Part shown: positions 1 to 10,992 of the stretch, piece by piece
Numbering within the stretch: position 1 is the stretch's first letter
Layout of the letters: each line of letters starts with the position of its first letter
The notes under the pieces: model-generated
Told to the model about the DNA's origin: nothing
The model's database searches: none
The model's input: the letters and a program-made list of their open reading frames with translations, nothing else
Made by a program: the position numbers and the translations under genes
NCBI GenBank assembly: GCA_029204225.1
Contig: CM055110.1
Location: forward strand, 48,458,921-48,522,920
DNA from: Diphasiastrum complanatum
Lineage: Eukaryota > Streptophyta > Lycopodiopsida > Lycopodiales > Lycopodiaceae
Direction: 5' to 3'
Length of the DNA stretch: 64,000 nt

Positions 1-1148
1 CCATAGGTGTACTCAAAGGTTTACAATCCTGCATATTGAGCTTATAAAGCAAATCTCGTGCATATTTGCTTTGTGTAAGAAAGACATGTCTTCCTTTTGC
101 CATACTTCAATGACAAGACAATAGTGCATCAATCCTAGATCACTCATATCAAAAGCATTGGAAAGATCTGATTTTATTTCATCAATTAAGCTCTCATTAC
201 TTCCTATAATAATCAAATCATCCACGTACAACACAATGAAACTATATCTGAATCTTGCCTTAGAATGTAAAGATTAGGATCAGCATCACTCTTTACCATT
301 CCCCTTCGATTGAAGTGTTCATCAATGCAAGAGTACCACGCCCGTGGTGCTTGCTTCAATCCATAAATGGCTTTGTTGAGCTTACAAACGAGATGCTCTC
401 TCCCTGGCTCAACAAATCCTTGAGGTTGTACTAAGTACACCTCTTCATCTAGCACTCCATTAAGAAAAGTAGATTTAACGTCCATTTGTTGGATCTTCCA
501 ACCATAGAAAGCAGAAATAGCAATGATAGGACGTATAGTTACCATTCTAGCTACGGGTGCGAAGGTTTTCTCAAAATCAATACCTTCCTGCTGCTCAAAT
601 CCTCTCGCAACCAACTGTGCTCTGTACTTGTTGAGTTGCCCATCAGCTCCATATTTGATCTTGTATATCCATTTGCAAGTGATAAGTGTCTCACCATCAG
701 GTAGCTCAACCAAGTTCCACGTCCTATTTTTCGATATAGCTTCCATTTCTGTTTCCATAGCTTCACGCCACTCCTTGTGCTCCTTTGCTTTTTCTTGAGC
801 CTTGAGCACAGAACCCATTAGAGCAAGATTCATCTCTAATCTTGCAGGAGGTTTTCGATTTCTACTTGATCTTCTAAGCTCTCCCTGCTCACTTGATTCA
901 GGAGTATCTCCCTTATTAGAACCACTTGTTACTGATAAGTACCACTTAGGCACTCTCCTAGGAATCTCATTATTGACCCTGTCTTTTTCAATTGGCTCTT
1001 CCATATCAACACCAACTTCTTCCTTCACTTGCACTTTAGCTTTATCATCAAAGGGATCAATTGTCAATTTTATTTGGTCATTTTGACCCATCTCATCAAA
1101 AGTAGCATCTCTGGAAATCACGATCTTTTGTGCATCTGTGTCATACAT
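1..1148 (-). pseudogene. Copia-1 integrase C-terminus and reverse transcriptase
   Basis: The main frame (213-1148, 311 residues) starts in the integrase C-terminal tail and the variable linker. It then enters the RT with the copia signatures WNLVELP, CKWIYKIK, ARGFEQQEGIDF and FAPVARM, followed by the QMDVKSTFLNG and KLNKAIYGLKQAPRAWY blocks. A frameshift near 225 moves the frame to 13-234, which contains the YVDD catalytic box and the FDMSDLG motif. The left part of RT and all of RNase H lie outside the window. Upstream the same pseudogene joins the integrase core at about 1150. Confidence 0.92.
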
Positions 1149-1660
1149 CCTGTATGCCTTGGCTCTTTCATCATATCCAAGGAGAATACACTTAACAACT
1201 TTTGCATCCAGTTTCTTTCGTTTTTCATTAGGTACATGAGCGTAAGCATCACAACCAAATACTAATAATGAGAAACATTAGGTTTCTTTCCAGTAAAAGC
1301 TTCGTAAGGTGTCTTACCCTCCACAGACTTCGTAGGATACCGATTCAGAATATGAGTAGCTCTGTTGCATGCTTCTGTCCAAAAAAAATTTGGCAAACCC
1401 TTGCTCTTAAGCATTGTCCTAGCCATCTCCACAATGGATCTGTTTTTCCATTCTGCAACTCCGTTCTGTTGTGGTGAATAGGGTGTAGTGGTTTGTCTCT
1501 TGATCCCCTAATCCTTGCAAAAATCTATAAACTCTATTGAAAGGTACTCACCACCACCACCTGATCTGAGGGTCTTAATGTAACAACATGTTTGTTTTTC
1601 AACTAGAGCCTTGAACTCTCTAAACTTGGCAAAAGCATCGGATTTCTTGCTTATGAAATA
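1149..1660 (-). pseudogene. Copia-1 integrase core, N-terminally deleted
   Basis: Reverse translation gives a copia integrase segment. It has a KFREFKALVEKQT stretch, a mutated RSGGGGEY where RSDNGGEY is usual (catalytic Asp lost), YSPQQNGVAE with the catalytic Glu, and the downstream FWTEA and KTPYEA blocks. A TAG lies in the CKD-GIKRQT segment. The first catalytic Asp and the HHCC zinc-binding domain are absent because of the junction with gag near 1655-1665. Confidence 0.85.
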
Positions 1661-2073
1661 AATAATTGATCACGGATCTCTTTGATCTTCAGTATGTGAT
1701 CGGCAATAGTTGCACCATCATCCATCCGCAATGTATGCAACTTTGTCTTTAGAAATAGTATTCGAGATGTATTTGTCATTTCAAACAATGCCTTCAATGT
1801 ATCCCATGCTTCTTTTGGTCTTTCTGAATCTGAAATATAGGGAATAATTGCATCTCTAACTGATAAGTTAATGACATTCTGGGCTTTCTATTTTCTCCTA
1901 TCAAATGCCCGCCGATCTTCTTCAATCACTGACCTTGTGTCTTCACCTGTCACGATCTCACATAGCTCATTTTCTATCAAAATGTTCTTCAGTTTGAATT
2001 TCCAAACTGCATAGTTGCCAACACCTTCCAATTTGCCTGACTCATTAAGGACACTCTCGCTTAGAGTTGCCAT
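1655..2073 (-). pseudogene. Copia-1 gag N-terminal part
   Basis: The frame starts MATLSESVLNESGKLEG and includes NYAVWKFKLKNIL and, after a frame change near 1890, the AWDTLKALFEM and LHTLRMDDG blocks typical of the copia gag (UBN2-like) domain. The first 61 codons are open (1888-2073). The domain ends at an IKEIRDQL stretch, where the sequence jumps to integrase. The start codon sits exactly at the breakpoint with Copia-2. Confidence 0.85.
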
Positions 2074-2074
2074 T

Positions 2075-2600
2075 ACTCAGACATTGAAAGAAGTCTGGGA
2101 CATCTTGAGCACTTTATACGAAGTGCGAGATATAGCTTCTAAGCTACATCTCAGGAAGAAGTTCTACTCCCTCAAGATGACAAATGGTGATTCCCTCCAG
2201 AATTACATCAATCAATTCAAGAGCCTACTAAGACAAATGGCAGCTGTCGGATTTGTCATAGACGATCAAGACGCAGTAATGCAACTACTTACAAGCTTGC
2301 CAAGTTCTTACGACAACTGGGTGATGATCATCACGACTCATCCAAAGCTGACTCTTTCGAGAGTCATTACTATGTTGTTGCAAGAAGACACGCGGAGGAA
2401 CGAAGCCTCAAGTTCCTCAGCTGATTCTCACGTCTTGTACACCAACAAGAGCACGACAAAGCAGAAGAAGAAGAAAGGCCCAAAGCAATCAAAGCCAGAC
2501 CAGAAACCAGCTCAGCACAAGTCGAATCCGTAGACAAAGAAGAAGTTGTTCTATAGATACTGCAAACGAAACAACCACGAAATTTAAGACTGTCGAATAC
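2075..2600 (+). pseudogene. Copia-2 gag and zinc knuckle
   Basis: The gag domain runs from ILSTLYEVRDIASKLHLRKK through SLPSSYDNWVMII to a lysine-rich tail. An in-frame TAG is at 2531. Downstream, 2545-2590 encodes a damaged CCHC zinc knuckle: the first Cys is replaced and a TAA interrupts it before the last Cys. The N-terminal third of gag is missing at the Copia-1 junction. Confidence 0.88.
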
Positions 2601-2605
2601 TTCAA

Positions 2606-3274
2606 GTGAAGAACAACAGCAGAGGGCAGTCGAATCAAGTGGCAAATGTAGATGCAGAAGCTCCACAGCCAATTCAAGAAACGGATCATGATGCCTTCAT
2701 GACCAACCATCAGGGAGCATCAGGCGACAGTTCTTGGTTCCAAGATTTCGGAGCCACTCATCATATGACTAGCCTAATCGGCTGTTTCGAGTCCTATACA
2801 CCTTACAGTACCCAGAAATTTGTTCACCTTGGCGATAATAGCACACAAGCTATTAAAGGTGAAGGAACTGTAAGATTATGCTTTGCAAATGATCAATCTA
2901 AGCTACTCTCCAAAGTTCTGTATGTACCTAAGTTATCTACAAATTTGCTCTCTGTAAGCAGAATCACAGATCTAGGACATAGAGTAGAATTTGAATGTGA
3001 TCAATGCAAAGTAGTTGATAGGACAGACAAGATCCTAGCACTCGGAAAGAGGCATGGATACTTGTATAAATTAAGTGATTGCTTTTTTGCCTCTAGTCAG
3101 GCTCTCAGTACTTCAATTCAATCAAATAAATGTTTACTTTGGCATTATAGACTTGGTCATTTAAATTATGCTGCTGTACAACGAATGTCTAGACAATCTA
3201 CTGTTCTTGATCTCGACTATCCTCGCAAAACAGTCGAGCTACCTGTCTGTCAAGACTATCTAGTTGGTAAATAG
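2606..3274 (+). pseudogene. Copia-2 protease and GAG-pre-integrase domain
   Basis: A 222-codon open segment. The protease active site reads WFQDFGATHHMT. The usual copia DSG triad is altered to DFG, so the aspartic protease would be dead. It continues through LYVPKLSTNLLSVS to the pre-integrase zinc-binding region, with LWHYRLGH and a C-terminal CQDY where CxxC is usual (second Cys lost). It ends at a TAG (3272-3274). Confidence 0.9.
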
Positions 3275-3682
3275 ACTAGGAAGCAATTTAGATCAAGCCA
3301 TCTGCATGTTGCTAGAGTATTGCTAGATGTTATACATTCAGACATTTGTGGCCCGATGAAAAATCCTTCTTTGAAGGATGCCAAGTACTTTATTACCTTT
3401 ATTGATAAATTTTCTAGAAGAACGATGGTGTATTTCATAAAGAAAAAATCAGAAGCAGTCAACTGCTTCAGAATCTTCAAGGAGCGTGTAGAAAAGGAGA
3501 CTAGAAGGACGATCAAGGCCCTAAGGTCAGACAACGGTGGAAAATACATCTCTGTTGAGTTCAAGGAGTACTGCCAAAGCCAAGGCATTGAACAACAATT
3601 CATCACTCCGTACAGTCCTCAGTCTAATGGCTTAGCTGAGAGAAAGAACAGAACACTAGTCGAATCTGCCAAGTGTATATAA
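3275..3682 (+). pseudogene. Copia-2 integrase catalytic core
   Basis: The frame holds all three catalytic acidic residues of the D,D(35)E core: the Asp of DVIHSDICGP, the Asp of LRSDNGGKY and the Glu of NGLAERKNRT. Stop codons at 3272 and 3680 separate it from neighbouring domains. This is the best preserved catalytic domain of Copia-2. Confidence 0.92.
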
Positions 3683-3694
3683 GCGCATGCATCA

Positions 3695-4477
3695 TTGCCC
3701 AAGAGATTCTGGGTTGAAGCTGTCTCCACTACAGCTTACATCCAGAACAAATGTTCGACCAAGGCTCTTTCAGACAAGACACCCCACAAGGTGTGGACAG
3801 GCTCTAAGCCTTCTTTGAAGAACCTAAGAGTGTTTGGGTGCATTGCCTACGTGCAGATCCCAAAGGACACAAGGAAGAAATTGGACTTCCAAGGTCTCAA
3901 GACCATCCTGATCGGATATACTTCATCTGACAACACCTACAAGCTGTACGATCCTGATACCCAGCAAATCTTGTATAGTCGGGATACAGTCTTTATCGAG
4001 GATCAGTTCGTCGATCTCAAAGGCAAGGAAATTGCTCAAGAAGAATCTTCATCTCCTGCCATTGACACGACATTTCGAACTTCTAGCTCAGACATGTCTA
4101 TTGTCGACCCACTTCGAGACAACGAATCAGACGAGGATGTTGCTGCTACACAGCAGCAAGTCCCAGGAGCGGTTCATCAGTCGAATCTTCCCAGAAGATC
4201 AAGCCGAGTGCGCACACAGCCCACAAGGTATACTCCAGAGTCTGTCTATCTGTTAATGCAGGAATCGACGACAATCGAAGAGGCACTTAGCCAACCAGAC
4301 TCTGATCTCTGGAGAGAATCTATGGACATAGAGTATTCCTCTCTGATCAAGAATCAAACATGGTCATTAGTCGAAGCTCCTATTGGCTGCAATATTGTTG
4401 ATTGCAAATGGATCTTTCAGATCAAATACAATGCCAACAGAGCAATCGATCGAAGGAAGGCAAGTTTGGTAGCATGA
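3695..4477 (+). pseudogene. Copia-2 integrase C-terminus, linker and start of RT
   Basis: 260 codons. The segment begins FWVEAVSTTAYIQNK, passes the LRVFGCIAYV and GYTSSDNTYKLYD blocks of the integrase C-terminal domain, then an acidic linker, and enters RT at WSLVEAPIGCNIVDCKW. A TGA at 4475-4477 interrupts the usual VARGF motif. Confidence 0.92.
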
Positions 4478-5305
4478 GGATTCACCCAGATCCCGAATGT
4501 CAACTACAATGAGTCTTTCAATCCAGTCGTCAAACATTCGTCGATCCGAATGCTCCTGTCTTATGCTGTAGCTGTCGACCTCGAAGTACATCAGCTCGAT
4601 GTACAAACAGCTTATCTAAATGGAGTTATACAAGAAGACATCTACATGGTCCAGCCCGAAGGATACGTTTTGGAAGGCATGAAGAATCATGTCTGTAAAC
4701 TCCACAAAGCACTGTATGGATTGAAACAATCTGCTAGAGCTTGGTTTCAGAGGATGAACACATTCCTCATTGATCAAGGATTCAAACCAAGCACTGCTGA
4801 TTACAATGTCTATACAAAGTCAGTGCAGCAATCCTTTATCATCATCACCTTGTATGTTGATGATACGTTGCTCTTTAACAACAATGCCAATATGGTCAAG
4901 GATTCAAAACAGATGCTGTTCTTAGAATTCGACATGACTGATCTGGGCGAAGGTCACTTTTGTCTTGGAGTTCAAATCCAAAGAGACAGAGCAAATCAAC
5001 TGATTTACATCACTCAGCAAAGGTATTTTCATAATGTTCTTAACAGATGCAATTTGATGAATTGTAAATTAGCTCACTCACCAATGGATCCAGGCCTGCA
5101 TTTGTCAAAGGACCAATGTCCCCAGAATAAGCAAGAAGAGGAGCAGATGAGAGAATACCCGTATCGATCGATACTCAGATCTCTCATGTACGCAATGGTC
5201 TATGGTCTATACAAGGCCAGATATTTTTTTTTGTTGTTAGTTCACTCAGCCAATTTATGGCTAATCTTGGAATTACCCATTGGAAGGCTCTTATTTGAGT
5301 CATGA
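4478..5305 (+). pseudogene. Copia-2 reverse transcriptase
   Basis: The RT continues after the TGA and is open from about 4550. Recognisable blocks are QLDVQTAYLNG, CKLHKALYGLKQSARAW, the YVDD catalytic box (near 4855), FDMTDLG and GVQIQRD. The frame ends at 5305. The palm catalytic Asp pair is intact, but flanking nonsense changes rule out a full polyprotein. Confidence 0.93.
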
Positions 5306-5833
5306 GATACATTCGAACTACCATGGACCAATGCATCTGCTATGGAGATGTCAACAACGACAATCTTCATCAGCTTAGTGGATATTTTGATGCAAACTGG
5401 GGAGGAGATGCAGACATTCTTCTTCAATGACGGTCCTATTTCATGAAATAGTCGTAAGCGAACCTCTATCGCACTTTCTTCTACTGAAGCAGAATACATT
5501 GCTGCTTCTCAATCTATTAAGGGAGTGTTTTGGTTGAGAAATTTGTTGTCAGACATTAGTCTTTATCAGCACATCCCTACAATTTTGTTCTGTGATAATC
5601 AGAGTGCTATTGCCTTCTCGGTCAACCCTAGATTTCATTCTAGGAGTAAGCACATTGAGATCATGTATCACTACATTAGAGGCAAGGTTCTCGACAGAGA
5701 GGTGAGCTTAACGTACTGCAAAACGCAGGACATGGTTGCAGATATCTTCACGAAAGCACTCAGTGTTAATGCAGACAACAGATTTTGTGCATTGCTAAGT
5801 CTGAAGATCAAGACACTCACGGATCCAGATTAA
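5306..5833 (+). pseudogene. Copia-2 RNase H
   Basis: After the 5305 stop the frame includes LSGYFDANWGGD, then a damaged stretch, the ALSSTEAEYIAAS block with its catalytic Glu, and an open C-terminal part (5525-5833) with CDNQSAI, HSRSKHIEI and VADIFTKAL. The TAA at 5831-5833 is the natural polyprotein stop, seven bases before the 3' LTR. Confidence 0.92.
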
Positions 5834-6604
5834 CGAGGAGTGTTAGAATTACTCTCTCTACTCTCCTAAATCCCAATTTTAATCTGCCTCCATTGATGCT
5901 GTACATTTTCTAATGTTGTCACGCAATCTGCATTTTTACACGCAATTTTGCACAAATGAATAAATGGCAAACGAATCGCAACACTTGTTCACAACATTGT
6001 GTAAGAGACGAAAGGGGACACTATCTTACCAAATGGCAAAGTGCCCTAAGAGTTAAGGCACTCTGTAAATTGAAACAAGATTTGTAGGGCACGCGGTTTC
6101 GTCCGCTACTGTCTTGTGCTCTACCGCATTATTGACTTGTATATTTGATATACTTAGTCTGATATAGTTCATTTGTTCTGCATTCAGATCTGTGTCAATG
6201 TTGCTACGCTTATTTTTCATTCTATCTGATCTTTCTAGTTGCTCTTTCTGGTAATGGACGATTAGTTTTTATTTTTGTCTTTCGCGAACAATTCGCGACT
6301 AATTATCAGTAGAGCACAGTCTAGCTATTCGTGAATCATTCACGACAAATAATTTGTCTTGCTATTCGCAAAAAATTATTAGTGCTTCGGCCATTCAAAA
6401 AGTTTGGCTACGTAATCTAGAATGATTGTGATTCTATCACTAAAGTTTCTGTTCATTCTGATAGGCGTGGTCATGCTTAGGGAGAGAGTCGTTTAAATCC
6501 ATTTTTGTTGCAAACGAACATTTTCTATTCGAGTTTCGTTTCTTGTTCGAGTTTCATTTCTCTTTCACCCATTGTTCGTGATTTATTCGTCCTCTCTCCC
6601 AACA
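5834..6604 (+). repeat. Copia-2 polypurine tract and 3' LTR (right end uncertain)
   Basis: The purine run ending in GAGGAG (5834-5840) is followed at 5841 by TGTTAGAATTACTC, a typical LTR 5' end. No second LTR copy survives for comparison, so the 3' boundary is a guess. A CCAACA at 6599-6604 would give an LTR of about 760 bp. The block contains clustered short inverted motifs such as TTCGCGAA and TTCGTGAA at 6280-6360. Confidence 0.6.
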
Positions 6605-7078
6605 CCCTACACACTGCTTGTCGCTTCCTATGCAACCTCCTCCTTCTTGTAGACTGGTTGAGTGATGTATGAAGGGTTGCTTCGCACACACTTGGGAGTG
6701 TCCATGTCATGGAATCACTCCCTCAAATGCAAAACACCTGCAAAAATTGGAACAAAAAAACATCAGGTTTTATATCTAACATTGAGAAATAATCAAATAC
6801 AACAAAAACTAACTTACGTAGGCTTTAAACTTGTATTAAGAGAGTGAGAGACAGATTAATGGTTCGGGGGTGAAGGTCATGTATAAGCAAATTAGGGTTT
6901 AGAAACTATGGGATGCGATTTTAGGCCCTTTCATACACAGTCTTTAGGCATTATGCATTACCACTAGGCTTTACGCATTAAGCTTTGTGAAGATTAATAA
7001 AATATTATCTTCCTATCTCGAGTTTGGGGCCATGTCCATGGTTATTTCCATTGTAATCTATGTTGTACATAAAAGATA
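6605..7078. other. Spacer between Copia-2 and Copia-3
   Basis: AT-rich non-coding DNA. No frame in it resembles a known protein. It contains an LTR-proximal TCTAACA at about 6775 that could instead be the Copia-2 LTR end. Nothing else is supported. Confidence 0.5.
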
Positions 7079-7711
7079 TGTGAATTGAGCACATAACCTT
7101 CTAGAATAGGTCGAGTTTGAGTTAGGTAGATTCAATTTTGATGACATGCAAAACTTTAGATAGCATGCAATGTCTTTCTGTATGCATGCAAGCCACATGC
7201 AATAAGTGCATGCAACATGCAAAGTGGTTTCTGTGATCTACACATGTCTAGGTAGTTTTATGAGTTGACATGCAGTACATGCAATATCCATGCATGCAGT
7301 TACACATGTGGATCTCTGGTAGGTGAGTTAACACAGTTAAGTGGACTTTCCATGCAACTCCACTATAGGAATTCGAGTCTCTCTCATGTAGGGAAATCTT
7401 GGCATGTTTTGCCATATTGTGAATAATGAGATTTTGGTGTTTTGGACTCATTATCTCTCTACCCGATTGTTTCATCATTGATTTTCTCTCTCTACTCGAG
7501 AGCAGCCTATTTCTCCCATACTAAACACTTGGAATTATTTTTGACAATCAATTCTCATAGTAAGAAGTTAGATTTTTCAGTCAAATGTATGCAATTGTGC
7601 TCTTGCCATAGATTTTTCAAGTATACTATTCTCTGATCAATCTTGTGCAATCACAACTCAGTAAGATCTATAGGGTGTGTGGTGAAGTTCACACGTGCTA
7701 AAAATTTCACA
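7079..7711 (+). repeat. Copia-3 5' LTR
   Basis: The 633-bp LTR begins TGTGAATTG and ends AATTTCACA, giving inverted ends TGTGAA/TTCACA. Its 3' boundary is fixed by the primer-binding site that follows, and its right half by alignment to 10993-11297. The left boundary rests on the inverted-repeat match alone. The right half includes CT-rich tracts and a GTTCACACGTG motif close to the end. Confidence 0.82.
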
Positions 7712-7723
7712 TGGTATCAGAGC
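7712..7723 (+). promoter_or_regulatory. Copia-3 primer-binding site (tRNA-iMet)
   Basis: TGGTATCAGAGC is the exact complement of the 3' end of plant initiator-Met tRNA, the usual primer of plant copia elements. It directly follows the LTR terminal CA. Confidence 0.95.
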
Positions 7724-8486
7724 TTCATGCTTTGAAGAGGTGACGGTGTATACATCAGAACAACAGTGCTTTTGCTTGCAACTCAGATTTGGGAGAGGGA
7801 TTCAAACTCGTTGAGAAACAAGCTATTTGTGGATCATAAGTGGATCAAAATGAGCCTGATCTGCTCTTGTAGAGCCCTGTACGGACAGAGAGCTCACACA
7901 TGTGAAATCAGCCCTCATTAATTGAGTGCTACTTCTCAAGGATTGATTCAAATTTGATGTTCTATAGCTTGTTGGATAGGTATTGAAGAGTAGAATGTGT
8001 TGCTCAAGTTTCTAAATCAATTTGATTTGTTTTTAGAAGAGTTTTAGGCAATCAGAGAGTTTGAGAGAGTACTTAACTCGTGGGATATGCCAAAGTGAGC
8101 ACACATCAGTTTTTTTCACCAATATCATCAATTTTCATTGTCAATCAAGTAGATTTGGATAGAAGTGAGTATTCTGAGGTCTTAGACTTTTCATTTCACA
8201 CAAATTACTATTTTTGAATTGAAAGTAAGCTCCTGGAGAATTTTTTTCAGTTCTTTGAAACTCGTGGGAGAGATAGATTTCTTACTTGCATGTACTCAAT
8301 TTCAGTGATTGAAGCAAGATCCAAATTCAAGATAGATTGATTTTTCGTGTTGAGAGTTTGTTCTCACAATCAGTTGCTAGATTTCATAGGTTGGATCAAC
8401 ATCATCTGTGTTAGATCCTAGGTTGAGATAGCAAGCAACATCTTTCAGCTCCATCTTTGTCATTACTAGAAAATCTCATAGAGAAG
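7724..8486 (+). other. Copia-3 untranslated leader
   Basis: About 760 bp between primer site and gag ATG without a convincing frame. It contains CTCACACATGTGAAATC near 7890. This resembles the CACACGTGTG motifs of the tandem unit at 19.3-21.2 kb. Confidence 0.7.
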
Positions 8487-9300
8487 ATGTCTTCATTTGG
8501 TTCACATTTCTTGGAGCACAATGAGAGATTTACATCTTCCAATATGCAATATGGAAGATCAAAATGGAATAATTATTGATTCTACAGGATGTAATGGACA
8601 TTGTGAGTGGAGTTAAAGAAGAACCTGCAGCACCTAATGAAGCTGCAGCATTTCACAAAAGAACCAGAATTGCCCTTCATTTCATAAAAATGAATGTAAC
8701 CAATGAAGTGTTAAGAGAGATCAGTACATGCACCACTGCCAAAGAAGCTTGGGATACTCTAAAAACAATCTATGAAATTAGGAATACTTCTAGATTGCTT
8801 ACACTTAGAAACCAAAATTTTTTAAGTTATCAGAGAGTAGATGAGAGTGCTTCATCATATGTAATGAGAGTTAAGGATCTTCATCAAGAGCTAGCTAGTA
8901 TTGGAGATGCTCTTAAGAACACTGAACTTGTTCAAGTAGTCCTAAATGGACTTAGAGATGAGTATGACAATATTGTGTAGACTTATGCTGTCAAGGAGGA
9001 TCTTCCATCCTTGGAGACACTACAAGGTGTTCTCATTGCTGAAGAAAGGAGACAAGAGAACAAGATGTTGAGGATCAATAGACTTTCATTGAAAGATGGT
9101 GGAGATGACAAAGCACTCTTCATCGGAGACAAGTCAAGAGGCAAGGGCAAAGGACAACAACACTTCAAGAAGTACAAAGCCAAAGAAGGTGGTGAGGATC
9201 AGTCCTCACAAGCTGCAACATCCAGTGGCAAGAAGAAGCTATCAAAGATCAGGTGTTTTTTTCGTGACAAGAAAGGACACTATGCATCAAACTATTTTAA
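8487..9300 (+). pseudogene. Copia-3 gag
   Basis: The ATG at 8487 starts MSSFGSHFLEHNERF. A one-base frameshift near 8540 leads into YAIWKIKME, followed by TAA at 8557-8559. Further frames (8576-8980, 9011 on) give DVMDIVSGV, AWDTLKTIYEI and VLNGLRDEYDNIV. A TAG at 8978-8980 follows. The zinc knuckle reads CFFRDKKGHYASNYF, with the second and last Cys lost. Confidence 0.9.
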
Positions 9301-9835
9301 GAAGAAAAACCAATCTAAGCAAGCTAACCTTACGAATGAGAATGAGTGTGAGGGTGTTGAGAGTGAAAGAGAGGATTCATTAATGATGTCTACTTTTTCA
9401 TCTTTTCCTTTTAAGAATGAAGAAGTCTGGTGGATAGATAATGGGGCTAGTTCCCATATGTCTAGTTCTAGAAACTCTTTTACTAGTCTCATGCCATATC
9501 TAGGTGCAAAAATATCAGTCTATACTGCTAATGATGTAGAGTGTAGAATTGAAGAAATAGTTAGTATTCCACTGCATGCATCATCATCAAAAAAAATTTG
9601 TTTACATGATGTACTTTATGTACCTGGACTAACCAAGAATCTCATTAGTGTAGGACAGTTGTTTGATAGTAGATTGGATGTCAAGTTTCAAGTTGACAAG
9701 TGTATAATCTCAAGAGAAAATGAAGTTATTGCTAGAGGATCTAGAATTGGTAAATTGTACAAACTAAATTCTAGGGAGAGGGCTAACATTTCAGATATTG
9801 CTTATGAGACCAAGGTTCTTCAGGAGGATATGTGA
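9301..9835 (+). pseudogene. Copia-3 protease
   Basis: Continuing in the 9011-9835 frame, the active site reads WWIDNGASSHM. The DSG triad has become DNG, so the protease is probably inactive. The downstream LYVPGLTKNLISVGQL block is intact. The frame ends at a TGA (9833-9835) just before the HKRLGH motif. Confidence 0.9.
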
Positions 9836-10597
9836 CATAAGAGATTGGGACATTCCAATTTCAAAGCCATGCAATCTATGGTCAAGGAAGGAAAAGTTGT
9901 TGGACTACCAAAGACACTGTCAAAGGAGCTTCTACCTTGTGAAGCTTGTGTTCTGGCAAAATCACACAGAAGGCCTTTTCCTAGATCAAGCATCAAAACA
10001 AAACAACCATCTGAACTCATGCACTCTGATGTTCATTTCTCATCAACTAAGAGCAAAGGAGGAGCAAACTATTTTGTTTCCTTTGTAGATGATTATACAA
10101 GATATTCTTAGATCTATATGATGTCTTCTAAAGCCATGGTCTATGATGTTTTTTCTACTTTCAAAGCTTATGTAGAAAAGCAGTTTTCTTTCAAGTTGAG
10201 AGCTTTGAGAAGTGACAGTGGAGGAGAATACACCTCCAATAAGTTTAAAGACTTTTGTGAGAGAGAGGGAATTCAAAGAGAGTTTTCTTGTTTATATACT
10301 CCTCAGCAAAATGGAGTTGCTGAGAGAAAAAATAGTACTTTGTGTGAATGTGCAAAAACCATTAGGCTAGAAGCTAATCTGCCTAAAGAGTTTTTGGGAG
10401 AGGCAGTTGCATGTGCAAACTATCTTTGTAATAGGCTTCCTAATCTTGCAATAGGAGAAAAAACACCATTTGAGATGTTGTATAAGAAAAAGCCTAAGGT
10501 AGATCATCTTAGGATTTTTGGCTGTGTATGCTTTGTGCATGTGCCTCTAGAAACGAGGAAGAAGGAAGTCCTAGTGCAGTTAAAGGAATTTTTGTAG
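9836..10597 (+). pseudogene. Copia-3 integrase
   Basis: The pre-integrase zinc-binding region has RLGHSNFKAM and CEACVLAK. The core has the first Asp in MHSDVHF, a TAG at 10109-10111, the second Asp in RSDSGGEY and the Glu in NGVAERKN. The C-terminal part has RIFGCVCFVHVP, and a frameshift near 10555 moves to the 10528-10773 frame, which continues with GIFVGYASTKKAYKVY. Confidence 0.92.
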
Positions 10598-10992
10598 GAT
10601 ATGCATCTACTAAAAAAGCATACAAAGTATATCTTCCCTCTACTGACAAGAATGTTGTTAGTAGAGATGTGATCTTCCATGAAGATCAGAAGTTTAACTT
10701 GGATGATGCACAGATCAAGGAGTCTCATGCAAGATCAATCATCAAATACCAAAATGGTATGAGAAGATCATGAAGGACGCAAAGCTAAATCAACCAAGAT
10801 CTAGCACACAAGGAGAAGTGAGAAGATCAACATGGGAAAGGAAGTCTCTTGATCATTATCATGTGAACTATGCCCTAATGAGTGACATTTTAAAGTGTCG
10901 AGAGCCATCAACCTTTGATGAGACAAAAGATCACAAAGAGTGGCAAAGGGCAATGGAAGAGGAGATGGAATCCATCCACAGGCATGATACTT
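10598..10992 (+). pseudogene. Copia-3 integrase tail and truncated start of RT
   Basis: The frame 10528-10773 carries GYASTKKAYKVY and SRDVIFHEDQKF. After another frame change, 10770-10990 carries RRSTWERKSLDHY and HKEWQRAMEEEMESIHRHDT, the N-terminal edge of copia RT. The coding sequence then stops abruptly and continues as LTR sequence, so the catalytic part of RT is absent. Confidence 0.88.

Larger units (their letters stand above)
1..2073 (-). mobile_element. Copia-1, truncated Ty1/copia retrotransposon
   Basis: Minus-strand remnants read right to left in copia order: gag, integrase, reverse transcriptase. Gag begins at the ATG complementary to 2071-2073. It runs to about 1660, where it passes directly into the second half of the integrase core. 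The end of gag, the zinc knuckle, protease and integrase N-terminus (roughly 1 kb or more) are therefore missing. The RT continues past the left edge of the window. No LTR, primer site or leader lies upstream of gag, because Copia-2 begins there in the opposite orientation. The order IN before RT is diagnostic of Ty1/copia. Several frameshifts and stops make the copy inactive. Confidence 0.93.
2074..5840 (+). mobile_element. Copia-2 internal region, 5'-truncated
   Basis: Plus-strand copia element with domains in the order gag, protease, integrase, RT, RNase H, interrupted by stops near 2530, 3272, 3680, 4475 and 5305. It starts in the middle of gag at an ITQTLKEVWDIL stretch, directly against the Copia-1 start codon. 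The 5' LTR, primer site, leader and gag N-terminus are therefore gone. The right end is intact: stop codon, a GAGGAG polypurine tract and the TGTTAG start of the 3' LTR at 5841. The copy is inactive. Confidence 0.94.

Noticed and set aside
502-1265. Plus-strand frames of 70-95 codons
   Set aside because: Antisense shadows of the Copia-1 RT and integrase reading frame.
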